Shown here piece after piece: positions 37,953 through 46,942 of a DNA stretch of 64,000 bases; the first letter of the stretch is position 1, and every line of letters begins with the position of its first letter. The notes under the pieces were generated by a model. The model was not told the DNA's origin and ran no database searches. It saw only the letters and a list, made by a program, of their open reading frames with translations. The position numbers and the translations under genes are program-made. This stretch comes from Avibacterium sp. 20-132 (GTDB lineage Bacteria; Pseudomonadota; Gammaproteobacteria; Enterobacterales; Pasteurellaceae), in contig NZ_CP091456.1 in the NCBI RefSeq assembly GCF_023611925.1, forward strand, positions 2,460,001 to 2,524,000, written 5' to 3'.

Positions 37953-38402
37953 TTAATCCTTCAGGCTTTCGATTTCTTTGGTAAATTGATCGATGTCATC
38001 AAAACTTAAATAAACGGAGGCAAAACGGATATAGGCGACTTTATCCAATTTTTTTAACTCATTCATTGCCAGTTGCCCGACAAAATGGCTTGGCACTTCA
38101 CGCTCTCCTGTGGCACGCAGTTGATGAATAATGCGGTTAATGGATTTTTCCACATCATCAGAACTTACTGGACGTTTCTCTAAGGCGTGCAGAATACCAC
38201 GACGGAGTTTTTCTTCATCAAAAGGTTCGCGCGATTGATCACTTTTAATAATTTTTGGGATCACGAGTTCAGTAATTTCAAAGGTGGTAAAACGTTCGTG
38301 ACAATGCCCACATTCACGGCGGCGGCGAACCTGAAAGCCATCGGAGACCAACCGACTATCGATCACTTTCGTTTCTTCTGTTGAACAAAAAGGACAACGC
38401 AT
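37953..38402 (-). CDS. nrdR: Transcriptional repressor NrdR
   Basis: 149-residue ribonucleotide-reductase repressor with a zinc ribbon (CPFC ... C..CH) at the N-terminus and an ATP-cone domain ([20 protein letters not shown] and following). It binds dATP/ATP and controls nrd promoters. The start at MRCPFC (38402) fits the family; the frame opens four residues earlier at 38414. Confidence 0.96.
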   Translation of the reverse strand: MRCPFCSTEETKVIDSRLVSDGFQVRRRRECGHCHERFTTFEITELVIPKIIKSDQSREPFDEEKLRRGILHALEKRPVSSDDVEKSINRIIHQLRATGEREVPSHFVGQLAMNELKKLDKVAYIRFASVYLSFDDIDQFTKEIESLKD

Positions 38403-38634
38403 AAATTCTTTCAATCCCCTTTTTAAATGGTATTTCCCATTTTAATGGCTAAAACAGCATAAAATTTTTGTTATAAAGGCTCGAATTGTAGCAAAATTTA
38501 CCTTTTTTTACGATCTTTATACGGCAAAAAATGATCTTACGCAGGTATTTTATAACTTTTTTTGTTGTCTTATTGCCTTATATATATTAATTCCCTACTA
38601 TATTACTCAACTATTTTATCTTTGGAGAAAGACA

Positions 38635-39495
38635 ATGAAAAATGAATTAATTTGCTACAAAAAAATGCCTGTGTGGAACAAAGAAAGTCTGCCAAAAATG
38701 TTCCAAGAAAAACATAACACGAAAATTGGAACTTGGGGCAAAATTACCGTGCTACAAGGCAAACTAAAATTTTATGTTTTAACCGAACAAGGCGACGTAG
38801 TGAGTGAGCATATTTTCACTGCGCAAGATGACACGCCTTTTGTTGAACCGCAACTATGGCACCGCGTGGAAGCCGCTTCAGATGATCTGGAATGTTATTT
38901 AGCATTTTATTGTAAAAAAGAAGATTATTTCAGCAAAAAATATAATATGACCCCAACGCATTCTGAGGTGAAAAGTGCGGTGGAAATCATTCCGCCTTGC
39001 AAAGTCTTAGATCTTGGTTGCGGACAAGGACGCAACTCGCTCTTTTTAAGTCTGCTTGGCTATGATGTTACTTCTTGGGATCACAACGAAAATAGCCTTG
39101 CTTTTCTAACCAGTACGGCGGAAAAAGAAAATCTGAATATTCAAACCGCACTTTATAATATCAATGACGCCAATATTCAGGAAAATTACGATTTTATTCT
39201 GTCTACGGTGGTATTTATGTTCCTTGATCGCAATGCCATTCCTGCGATTATTGAGAATATGCAAAAGCACACAAATGCTGGCGGTTATAATCTCATTGTT
39301 GCTGCAATGAGTACTGATGATGTGCCTTGCCCAATGCCATTCTCTTTCACTTTCAAAGAAGGTGAACTGAAAAATTATTATCAAAATTGGGAATTGATTA
39401 AATATCAAGAAGAAATGGGCGAACTTCACAAAACAGATGAAAATGGCAACCGCATTAAAATGAAATTTGTCACAATGTTGGCAAAGAAAAAATAA
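38635..39495 (+). CDS. tehB: Tellurite-resistance methyltransferase TehB
   Basis: 286 residues, the long Haemophilus form: an N-terminal ~90-residue cupin-like extension (WHRVEAASDDLECYLAFYC), then the SAM-dependent methyltransferase with motif I VLDLGCGQGRNSLFLSLLGYD and DHNENSL. It is linked to tellurite and oxidative-stress resistance and heme uptake in H. influenzae. GGAGAAAG precedes the ATG. Uptake signals lie inside (38973, 39145), and a dyad terminator follows. Confidence 0.94.
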   Translation: MKNELICYKKMPVWNKESLPKMFQEKHNTKIGTWGKITVLQGKLKFYVLTEQGDVVSEHIFTAQDDTPFVEPQLWHRVEAASDDLECYLAFYCKKEDYFSKKYNMTPTHSEVKSAVEIIPPCKVLDLGCGQGRNSLFLSLLGYDVTSWDHNENSLAFLTSTAEKENLNIQTALYNINDANIQENYDFILSTVVFMFLDRNAIPAIIENMQKHTNAGGYNLIVAAMSTDDVPCPMPFSFTFKEGELKNYYQNWELIKYQEEMGELHKTDENGNRIKMKFVTMLAKKK

Positions 39496-39528
39496 ACCAA
39501 CCATAAAAAGAAAAAGCAATAACACCAG

Positions 39529-39566
39529 AAGTGCGGTGGAAATTTTTGAATTTTTTCACCGCACTT
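39529..39566. terminator. Uptake-signal dyad terminator between tehB and modC
   Basis: AAGTGCGGTG and CACCGCACTT flank an A/T loop; the genes on each side are convergent. Confidence 0.8.
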
Positions 39567-39581
39567 GTTTTCTGCCCTATT

Positions 39582-40274
39582 TTATTTTTCTCTTTCTCGC
39601 CAAAGGGCTAGTAATGTACTATCTCGCAAATTTTTCCATTGATCATAGGCGATTACCTTACCTTGATCTAACAGCACCACTTGTTGAGCTAAACGTGCTA
39701 ATTCTTCAAGGCTATGAGTAACATATAAAATAGGAATCGCAATTTCTTGTGCGAGTTTATCTAGATAATCCAATAACTCTAATTTGCGCGGTAAATCAAG
39801 GGCGGAAAGGGGTTCGTCCATCAGCAAAATTTCAGGTTGGCTGAGCAATGCGCGCCCAATCGCAACACGCTGTTTTTCACCGCCTGATAAGGTGATCGGA
39901 TAGCGTTTGAGTAAATGCTCAATGCCCAAAAGTTGCACAATACGATCAAACTCTGCGGTATTTTTCTGTTTCATTCCATAACGTAAATTGCCTGTTACCG
40001 AATAATGAGGAAATAATCTGCCTTCCTGAAAAACATAGCCCACATTACGATGATTAGGTGGAAGATTAAGTTGCATTTCTGTATTAACTAAATCTCGCCC
40101 ATTCAAACGAATATAGCCTTCATCAGGTTGCAACAAACCACTCACTAAATTAATCAGTGTGGTTTTCCCTGAACCAGACAAGCCAAATAATGCGGTAACC
40201 CCTTGCGTGGGCAACTGTAAATCTACCGCAAAAGTCATTTTGCCTAATTGTGTGCGTACATTAATTTCTAACAT
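39582..40274 (-). CDS. modC: Molybdate ABC transporter ATPase lacking the Mop domain
   Basis: 230 residues. Walker [15 protein letters not shown]-loop, signature [15 protein letters not shown] and Walker [13 protein letters not shown] are all present, and synteny with modB/modA fixes the substrate. E. coli and H. influenzae ModC are about 350 residues, with a C-terminal Mop (molybdate-binding) domain. Here the protein ends after WREREK and there is no room for that domain before tehB (86 bases). It overlaps modB by 14 bases. Confidence 0.9.
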   Translation of the reverse strand: MLEINVRTQLGKMTFAVDLQLPTQGVTALFGLSGSGKTTLINLVSGLLQPDEGYIRLNGRDLVNTEMQLNLPPNHRNVGYVFQEGRLFPHYSVTGNLRYGMKQKNTAEFDRIVQLLGIEHLLKRYPITLSGGEKQRVAIGRALLSQPEILLMDEPLSALDLPRKLELLDYLDKLAQEIAIPILYVTHSLEELARLAQQVVLLDQGKVIAYDQWKNLRDSTLLALWREREK

Positions 40275-40989
40275 CAGATTGCCCCAAGCGTTTTTGTGTA
40301 TATTTTGCTAACCATTCCGAAATCAGTAAAGAAATCAAGGCAATTGCAATAGCAATCAAACATAAGCGTGCTGCTGCACTTTCTGCACCCGGTGTTTCAA
40401 TAAAAGAAAACATTGCAAGAGGAATGGTTTGGGTTACTTTTGGAATATTTGAAACAAAGGTGATGGTTGCCCCAAATTCGCCTAATGAGCGAGCAAAACC
40501 AAGCACAATCCCTGCCAATATCCCCGGCAGAGCAAGTGGTAGGGTGATCGTAAAAAATGTTTTCAAGGCTGATGATCCCAAAGTGCGTGCTGCTTGCTCA
40601 AGTTTGAAATCCACATTTTCAATAGCTAGACGAATCGAGCGTACCACTAGTGGGAAAGAGACAATGGCAGAAGCTAATGCGGCGCCATACCAACTAAAGC
40701 CAAAGCTAAAATCAAACCATTGCAATAAATATCGCCCGATAATGCCATTTCGCCCCATTGCGATTAATAATAAATAACCAACCACCACAGGAGGTAAAAC
40801 TAAAGGCAAATGAATAATGCCATTGAGCAAGGATTTTCCCCAGAAATCTTTGCGCGCTAGCAACCAAGCCACCAAAATTGCGCAAGGCAATCCAGCCAAC
40901 ACTGACACCAATGCCACTTTGACACTTAATGCAATGGCATTCAACTCAGCTGAGGAAAAATGAAAAAAGGCCTGCCAATCCATTTGCAT
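40261..40989 (-). CDS. modB: Molybdate ABC transporter permease
   Basis: 242-residue inner-membrane permease with about six helices and the EAA loop [21 protein letters not shown]. It receives molybdate from ModA and couples to ModC. It starts 9 bases after modA and overlaps modC. Confidence 0.95.
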   Translation of the reverse strand: MQMDWQAFFHFSSAELNAIALSVKVALVSVLAGLPCAILVAWLLARKDFWGKSLLNGIIHLPLVLPPVVVGYLLLIAMGRNGIIGRYLLQWFDFSFGFSWYGAALASAIVSFPLVVRSIRLAIENVDFKLEQAARTLGSSALKTFFTITLPLALPGILAGIVLGFARSLGEFGATITFVSNIPKVTQTIPLAMFSFIETPGAESAAARLCLIAIAIALISLLISEWLAKYTQKRLGQSDVRN

Positions 40990-40998
40990 CGTACCCTT

Positions 40999-41763
40999 TT
41001 ATTTGACTACGAATCCAGCTTTCAGGAAGATCTTTTTCGCCTCTTCTGATTGCAAATAGGCAAGAAAATCAACACTTTCCTGATTGCTATGCCCAACCAC
41101 AATTGCCGCAGGATATTCAATCGCCGCGTGAGAATTTTCAGGGAAAACCGCCACCACTTTCACTTTTTGGCTTGCCGCTGCATCTGTGCCATATACAATC
41201 CCAAGAGGGGCTTCACCTTGTTCAACTAAGGCTAATGCAGCACGCACATTATTGGCTCTGGCAAGTTTATTTTCAACCGCTTGCCATTGATTTAAGCTTG
41301 TTAAGGCTTCTTGTGCATATTTCCCAGCAGGAACGTGTGATGGATCCCCCACTGCCAAATAGCTACCTTTTAATTCACCTTGCCACTGAGCATTTTGTAC
41401 ATCAATCTGCGCTAATCGGCTGTTTTTCGGGGCAATCATAACCAAACTATTCTGCACTAAATTCACGCGACTTTTTGGCTCAATCACATTTTTTTCCGCT
41501 AAAAAATCCATCCATTTTTGGTTGGCAGAAATAAAAATATCCGCTGGCGCACCCTGTGAAATTTGTCTCGCCAATACAGAAGAAGAGGCAAAAGAAAAAT
41601 CAATTTCTTCTTTAGGGTGAGTTGCTAAATACTGCGTTTTCACCTCTTCTAATACATTTGTCATAGAAGCAGCGGCAAAAATAGTCAGCTTCGCTTGCGC
41701 AGAAAGTGAAAATAATGAACAAGCCAATAAAGTTGAACAAAGAAATGTTTTAAGTTTTAGCAT
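40999..41763 (-). CDS. modA: Molybdate-binding periplasmic protein
   Basis: 254 residues. Signal peptide about 1-24 (LACSLFSLSAQA), then the oxyanion-binding fold: ltIFAAASMTNVLEEV with the ligand-binding Ser, SFASSSVLARQI, and GDPSHVPAGKYA. First gene of modABC, divergent from modE. Confidence 0.96.
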   Translation of the reverse strand: MLKLKTFLCSTLLACSLFSLSAQAKLTIFAAASMTNVLEEVKTQYLATHPKEEIDFSFASSSVLARQISQGAPADIFISANQKWMDFLAEKNVIEPKSRVNLVQNSLVMIAPKNSRLAQIDVQNAQWQGELKGSYLAVGDPSHVPAGKYAQEALTSLNQWQAVENKLARANNVRAALALVEQGEAPLGIVYGTDAAASQKVKVVAVFPENSHAAIEYPAAIVVGHSNQESVDFLAYLQSEEAKKIFLKAGFVVK

Positions 41764-41777
41764 TGGGATACTCCTTA

Positions 41778-41808
41778 GTTATCAATATAAAATAAATTAT
41801 ATAACGAT
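41778..41808. promoter_or_regulatory. Candidate ModE operator of modABC
   Basis: The right half TATATAACGAT (41798-41808) is a perfect match to the ModE half-site; the left GTTAT...TATA is imperfect and spaced a few bases too far. It lies 15-45 bases upstream of modA, between the divergent modA and modE. Confidence 0.45.
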
Positions 41809-41925
41809 TTAAAAAATAAAAGCTACATAAAAAAGAGAACTTCTCGTAAAATAGTTTTACTTGATTTCAACGGTATCAAAATAAACAGCGCTAGCACAAA
41901 CTCTATTGGGAATTTGAGGGGAATA

Positions 41926-42702
41926 ATGTTAAATAGTGAAGTATTGCTCAGTATAAAATTACAACAACAGCTTTTTGTTGATCCAAAACGAATGCGTTTA
42001 TTACGTGAAATTGCCGAATCTGGCTCTATCAGCCAAGCAGCAAAAAACGCCAACGTGAGTTATAAAAGTGCTTGGGATCATCTTGAAGCAATGAATAGCC
42101 TCAGCCAGATGCCTTTACTAGAACGTAATACAGGTGGAAAAAATGGTGGCGGTACAACACTGACAAATTATGCCAAGCGATTGTTAAAACTCTACGATCT
42201 ATTGCAAGAAACACAACAAAAAGCCTTTCAAATTCTACAAGATGAACAAATTCCCCTTGATAGTTTATTGACTGCTACGGCGCGTTTTTCTTTGCAAAGT
42301 AGTGCCAGAAATCAGTTTTTTGGTACAGTGAAAAGCCTAACACAAGAAGACAATCATTGCGCTGTGGAAATCCAACTTCCCCATTTCGATCAGCCTATTA
42401 TTGCCTTTATCACCGCACAAAGTGCGGTACGTTTACAGCTTCATTTAGGTAAAGAAGTAATGCTAATGATCAAAGCGCCTTGGGTAAAATTATTCGCTAA
42501 AAAACCGCAAAAAACCTGTAATATTTTCACCGCACTTTTATCCCATATCAACCATCAAAATCACACTAATGAAGCAATTTTCACCCTAAATGAGCAATTA
42601 GAATGCTGTGCTAGCCTTGACGAACATTCCTCTTTCCAACAAGGTGATAAACTCTTTTGCTATATTGATCCTGAACAAATCGTTTTACTCACCCTCTACT
42701 AG
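41926..42702 (+). CDS. modE: Molybdate-responsive regulator ModE
   Basis: 258 residues from ATG 41926 (GAGGGG upstream; an in-frame TTG at 41914 overlaps it). N-terminal winged helix-turn-helix with GSISQAAKNANVSYKSAWDHL, then two Mop-like molybdate-binding repeats, the first starting SARNQFFGTV. It represses modABC when molybdate is bound. Two uptake signals lie in the gene (42420 and 42529). Confidence 0.95.
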   Translation: MLNSEVLLSIKLQQQLFVDPKRMRLLREIAESGSISQAAKNANVSYKSAWDHLEAMNSLSQMPLLERNTGGKNGGGTTLTNYAKRLLKLYDLLQETQQKAFQILQDEQIPLDSLLTATARFSLQSSARNQFFGTVKSLTQEDNHCAVEIQLPHFDQPIIAFITAQSAVRLQLHLGKEVMLMIKAPWVKLFAKKPQKTCNIFTALLSHINHQNHTNEAIFTLNEQLECCASLDEHSSFQQGDKLFCYIDPEQIVLLTLY

Positions 42703-42706
42703 CATT

Positions 42707-42733
42707 GTGTTAGCTAAATAGCCTATTTAGCTA
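42707..42733 (+). terminator. Hairpin just after modE
   Basis: Perfect 12-bp stem GTTAGCTAAATA/TATTTAGCTAAC, 3-base loop, five bases after the modE stop. There is no real T-run, so termination efficiency is uncertain. Confidence 0.5.
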
Positions 42734-42792
42734 ACTGCCCTGCCTCATTTTGATTTTGCGATTTTCGGTATATTTTTTCAAATTTTGAAATA

Positions 42793-42843
42793 AGATGGCA
42801 CGTTATAGGCTTGCTTTATTGCATTGCCTGTAACGTGCCATCT
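42793..42843. repeat. 18-bp orphan hairpin between modE and the PliG-like gene
   Basis: Arms AGATGGCACGTTATAGGC and its near-exact complement pair over 18 bp with one G-U, around a 15-base loop. There is no U-tract on either strand. Confidence 0.8.
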
Positions 42844-42913
42844 CGTTTCATTCCAAATTTAAACGGCGATAAAATAGGTTTATCAAAGAATAAGTTAAAA
42901 TTTAACGCTGATA

Positions 42914-43333
42914 CTATTTCAATTCAATCGTTAACTCATAGCTAGAAGTCTTATCTTTATAGGAGGCTGCTCGAGGCTGGCCTACTCGTAATTCATATTG
43001 CCCTGTTTCTGGTAGCGTATAAGCTTCACCATAAGAATAATCATCATATCCATATAAGAAAGCATCTACATTCCCTTGGGTAACCAGTTTAACAATTAAT
43101 GTTTGCCCTTTTTTTCCTTCAAAAGGATAACTTTGGAAATCATAGCCAGTAACTTTTCCTTCATAATGTTGAACAAACGCCTGAGTATTTTCAGTCTCTT
43201 GTTTAGCTTGAGCTTGTTCAACAACATCTGTTTTTGTTGCAGCGGTATCAGTCTTTGTGGCTTGTTCGCAACCTGATAAACCGACAAGACCTACAGCTAA
43301 AAATGCACAGTAAATTTTGTTTAATGTTTTCAT
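42914..43333 (-). CDS. Lipoprotein resembling PliG, g-type lysozyme inhibitor
   Basis: 139 residues from the second of two adjacent ATGs (GAGAGG upstream). Signal peptide with lipobox GLSGC, then a Thr/Gln/Glu-rich linker (about 25-55), then a ~80-residue beta domain, GKVTGYDFQSYPFEGKKGQ ... LPETGQYELRVGQPRA ... SSYELTIELK. This strongly resembles the C-terminal domain of E. coli PliG (YcgK), a periplasmic inhibitor of goose-type lysozyme. The usual PliG is soluble and periplasmic; this one should be membrane-anchored. A pre-peptidase C-terminal type domain is the alternative reading. Confidence 0.65.
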   Translation of the reverse strand: MKTLNKIYCAFLAVGLVGLSGCEQATKTDTAATKTDVVEQAQAKQETENTQAFVQHYEGKVTGYDFQSYPFEGKKGQTLIVKLVTQGNVDAFLYGYDDYSYGEAYTLPETGQYELRVGQPRAASYKDKTSSYELTIELK

Positions 43334-43501
43334 CATTTCCTCTCTCGTTAGATAAAAATAGCACACCATAAAAATGGATGGTGTGTCTATTATGTTATCA
43401 CTTATTTTGTAAAAATAATAAAGTTTCTTTATCTCCATTTACTTTTAGCCATTTTATGTTAGCATTTCCGCTTATTTTTCATTAAAAAATAAGGTGTATA
43501 A

Positions 43502-45847
43502 ATGCAATCTTTTGAATTTCATAAAATTTCATTATTTTTAATCGCAGCAGCGAGTACAATGCCATCAAATGCGGAGCAAAATGGAGAAAATAGCCAACAA
43601 TTAGCGCCGATTTTAGTTGAAACCACCATTTCTCCAACCGCGGTACCCGATCATTATTTGCATACGCAACATAAAATCACCGAACAGCAATTAAAGCAGA
43701 ACTATTCGACAACCATTGGTTCAGTCGTAGATAAAACCTCAGGTGTACAAAGCAGTTCTTTTGGACCAAATGCAAGTCGTCCTATTATTCGAGGATTATC
43801 AGGTCAGCGTGTTACTGTTTTACAAAACAATATGCCGATCAATGACTTAGCTATAGTAAGTGGTAATCTTGCAACTTCTGTCGATCCATTGAATGCAAAA
43901 GAAATTGAAATCAACAAAGGAAGTGCCAGTATTCTATACGGTGGACGTAGCCTTGGTGGTGCAGTGAATGTATTAGATAATTCAATCTCTAATAAAATTT
44001 CGCATCAAAAAATAAGCGGACAAGTAACCCTAAATAAAGGAATTAATGCGCCAAACCAAGGGCTATTTCAGCTCAATCTGAGTAATGATGAACATTGGGC
44101 AGGGCATATCAGTGGAAGTATCAGTAAGATTTCTTCTGTAAAAATACCTCATCGAACCAAATCTTCTGTTTGCTATGATAAAAGCTATCTACAATCTCGG
44201 ACAGATTTACAGCGTCAATGTCAGGTAAGTATTCCTGTATTAACAACAATTAATCCAGCCTATTTCAAATATATTAGTCAATATTATTTAGATAATTATC
44301 AAGATACGAGCTTAGGTCTTACTGAAGAAGATAAATATACGAATAACCGTGGTAATGTTTTTGTGCAAAACCCACCAAATCCTTTATATGTACCAAATAG
44401 CCCTTACTATGCAGAGAAATTTGGTGAAATGAAAGAATATCGTTCTTATCCGTACGGAAAAATACCGAATAGCCACTCGCAAACACGTACCTTTACGCTT
44501 GGTACGAGTTACATTAGTGATTTTGGTTACTCGGGTATCGCTTGGCATTATTATGATGCGGATTATGGCGTACCGGGGTTTGCTTATTTAAATACCCAAA
44601 CCATAGATGGTTATGCGCCAGTCAATGTGAAAAATAAAACTCATCGCTTAGACTGGCGAACACATTGGAAAACACCATTTACTGGTATCGATGCCATTGA
44701 TTTACAAGTAAATTATCAACAAGCTAAAGATAATGAATACCTTGGTGATGTACTTTCTAATGGATTTCAGTCAAAAAATTATAGTTATCGCCTCTATGCA
44801 AGCCACCAACCTTTATTTGGACGCCTGATCGGCACAATTGGTACTGATTTTTCTCATCAACACGTACAACCAAATGGAGAAGATGCTTATTTGCCTCATT
44901 TAACAAGAAAATCTTATAGTGTATATGGTATTGAAACCCTTGATCTTTCTCCATTTATGCTAGAAGCAGGACATCGTATTGAAAAAGTGCGGTATAAATT
45001 AGGTGAGAATGTTGCTGGCACGGCAAGAGGGATAGGTGGCTATTATGCGAAAGATCGTGAATTTTATTTGCAAAATAGTCATCTTGCTCTGCAATTTAAT
45101 CCAACTGACAATAGCTACCTCAGAATCCAACGCACCTTTGCTGAACGCGCCTTAGAAATGAATGAATTATATGCGAATAATAACCACTATGCGTTATTAA
45201 TCGAAGAAAATGGTGATGCTCGGCTTGCGAAAGAAAAGAGTAAAACGTGGGAATTTTCTCTCGGATATAGCCCTGATCCTTTCGATATTAGCCTAAACTG
45301 GTATCAAACAAAATTCGATCATTTTACTTATTTAGGTTATACCGGTGTCGCACGAAATGGTTTAATGGTAAAAGAATGGCGTCAAACCCCATTTACCTTA
45401 ACAGGATGGGAATTAGATTTAACTTATACGATGGAAACTGCTCATTTCGGTACTTGGTATTGGCATACTTTTTATGATCAAGTCAAACAGAAGCTCCCTC
45501 ATCGTCTAACTGGGCTAGGAAACTATTTACCTAATTTACCATCATCTCGATTTGGTGCTGATCTGAATATTGAATATGATCGATGGAAAGGATTTATTTC
45601 TGCTATTCATTACAAAACACAAAAAAATGTCAGCAATGAAATTGATGAAAAACTTTCCGTTCCTTCTTTCACACTTGTTGATTTAGGTATCAGCTATACC
45701 TATCCTTGGAAACAAACAGAAATTGAGCTTTACCTCAATGTGAATAATATAACGAACAGAGAAGCGCGCTCTAATACGTCATCATTAAAATTTCTCGCTC
45801 CATTAGCAGGGAGAAATGCCAGTTTAGGTTTAAATATCAAATTTTAA
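43502..45847 (+). CDS. TonB-dependent outer-membrane receptor (ZnuD-like)
   Basis: 781 residues. N-terminal signal peptide (about 1-24), plug domain with RPIIRGLSGQRVTVLQNNM and SASILYGGRSLGGAVNVLD, then a 22-strand barrel ending in GLNIKF. The plug sequence is closer to ZnuD-type zinc/heme receptors than to siderophore receptors. A loop with two cysteines (SSVCYDKSY ... RQCQVS) suggests a disulfide. The ligand cannot be set from sequence. No Zur or Fur box was recognised upstream. It is divergent from the PliG-like gene. Confidence 0.85.
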   Translation: MQSFEFHKISLFLIAAASTMPSNAEQNGENSQQLAPILVETTISPTAVPDHYLHTQHKITEQQLKQNYSTTIGSVVDKTSGVQSSSFGPNASRPIIRGLSGQRVTVLQNNMPINDLAIVSGNLATSVDPLNAKEIEINKGSASILYGGRSLGGAVNVLDNSISNKISHQKISGQVTLNKGINAPNQGLFQLNLSNDEHWAGHISGSISKISSVKIPHRTKSSVCYDKSYLQSRTDLQRQCQVSIPVLTTINPAYFKYISQYYLDNYQDTSLGLTEEDKYTNNRGNVFVQNPPNPLYVPNSPYYAEKFGEMKEYRSYPYGKIPNSHSQTRTFTLGTSYISDFGYSGIAWHYYDADYGVPGFAYLNTQTIDGYAPVNVKNKTHRLDWRTHWKTPFTGIDAIDLQVNYQQAKDNEYLGDVLSNGFQSKNYSYRLYASHQPLFGRLIGTIGTDFSHQHVQPNGEDAYLPHLTRKSYSVYGIETLDLSPFMLEAGHRIEKVRYKLGENVAGTARGIGGYYAKDREFYLQNSHLALQFNPTDNSYLRIQRTFAERALEMNELYANNNHYALLIEENGDARLAKEKSKTWEFSLGYSPDPFDISLNWYQTKFDHFTYLGYTGVARNGLMVKEWRQTPFTLTGWELDLTYTMETAHFGTWYWHTFYDQVKQKLPHRLTGLGNYLPNLPSSRFGADLNIEYDRWKGFISAIHYKTQKNVSNEIDEKLSVPSFTLVDLGISYTYPWKQTEIELYLNVNNITNREARSNTSSLKFLAPLAGRNASLGLNIKF

Positions 45848-45883
45848 TACTCACAGAAACCACGTCTAATCAGCGTGGTTTCT

Positions 45884-46213
45884 TTATTTAAATACCATCT
45901 GTACTAAAAACATATAAATCACTGTTCCTGCAATGATGGAAAGAAACATATTCTTTTTCCAAAAATGTAACGCTAATACAATTCCCCCTGCAATAAAATC
46001 AGGTGCGCCAACATAGGCAGTATTCATATCAATATTTTTATAACAATATACGACAAGCATACCGAACATTGCTGGCGGTAATACTTTACCTAAATAACGA
46101 ATATATTCAGGAATAGGACGCTCAGCAGGAAAGATCCAAAAAGGTAACCATCTTGTTAATTGAACGGCTAACACAGCAAGAGAAATCGTAATAATTTGTT
46201 GAGTTAATGTCAT
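45884..46213 (-). CDS. azlD: AzlD-family small permease subunit
   Basis: 109 residues from ATG 46213, with four membrane helices. It starts inside the azlC stop (ATGA overlap). AzlCD/YgaZH-type pairs export branched-chain amino acids or methionine. Confidence 0.87.
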   Translation of the reverse strand: MTLTQQIITISLAVLAVQLTRWLPFWIFPAERPIPEYIRYLGKVLPPAMFGMLVVYCYKNIDMNTAYVGAPDFIAGGIVLALHFWKKNMFLSIIAGTVIYMFLVQMVFK

Positions 46214-46932
46214 TTTTCCACCTGTTCTAAGGTTACATTCAATTTTGCTCGCCATAAAGTTAAAACTAACCAAATAATCGCTAATGTAGGAAGAAGAAAA
46301 TAATTTTTACCGACAACAAGCAAGCACAATGATGCCACACCAATACCTAATAACGAACTCTTATGTGATTTTTCCTTAAGCCAATTTTCTGCAAAAATCA
46401 CTAAAAATAGTGCGGTCATTGCAAACTCAATGCCTTTGAGATCAAAAGGAATAATATTGCCAAAAACATTTCCTAACAGTGCGCCTAACACCCAATAAAT
46501 ATGAAGATAGAGGCTGACAAAAAACATATACCATCCTTTATCTAAATGCGAAGGAATAGTCGCAACATAATTCAGTGAAAAACTCTCATCAACCAGCGAA
46601 CTAATTAGATACCAACGTTTTTTACCTACGCCACTGCCATATTTCTCCAACATAGAAATACTATAAAAAATTTGACGTAAACTCACCATCAAGGTTAATA
46701 AAAAAACATAAACGGGCGTGAATACCCCCATCAATGCCCCAGCAACAATAAACTCCACAGAGCCTGCATAAATCAGTAATGCCATTAAAAAAGGATACCA
46801 AGCATTAAAACCTAATCCTTTCATATAAAGCCCGTATGCAAACCCTAAAAATAAAAAACCAACCAACATAGGTAAAGAATAAGGGAATGCCGCTCTTGCG
46901 CTTTGCCAAATCTTATTTTGCGTTGCAATCAT
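46210..46932 (-). CDS. azlC: AzlC-family amino-acid exporter
   Basis: 240-residue inner-membrane protein with helices starting AAFPYSLPMLVGFLFLGFAY. With azlD it forms a two-subunit exporter of branched-chain amino acids (YgaZ exports valine in E. coli). Ten bases separate it from the upstream metR on the same strand, so an operon under or with MetR is likely; that makes methionine a reasonable candidate substrate. Confidence 0.88.
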   Translation of the reverse strand: MIATQNKIWQSARAAFPYSLPMLVGFLFLGFAYGLYMKGLGFNAWYPFLMALLIYAGSVEFIVAGALMGVFTPVYVFLLTLMVSLRQIFYSISMLEKYGSGVGKKRWYLISSLVDESFSLNYVATIPSHLDKGWYMFFVSLYLHIYWVLGALLGNVFGNIIPFDLKGIEFAMTALFLVIFAENWLKEKSHKSSLLGIGVASLCLLVVGKNYFLLPTLAIIWLVLTLWRAKLNVTLEQVEK

Positions 46933-46942
46933 ACTTATCTCG

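Noticed and set aside
43340..43501. Zur or Fur box before the TonB receptor
   Set aside because: I looked for TGTTATA-type and GATAATGATT-type palindromes and found none convincing.
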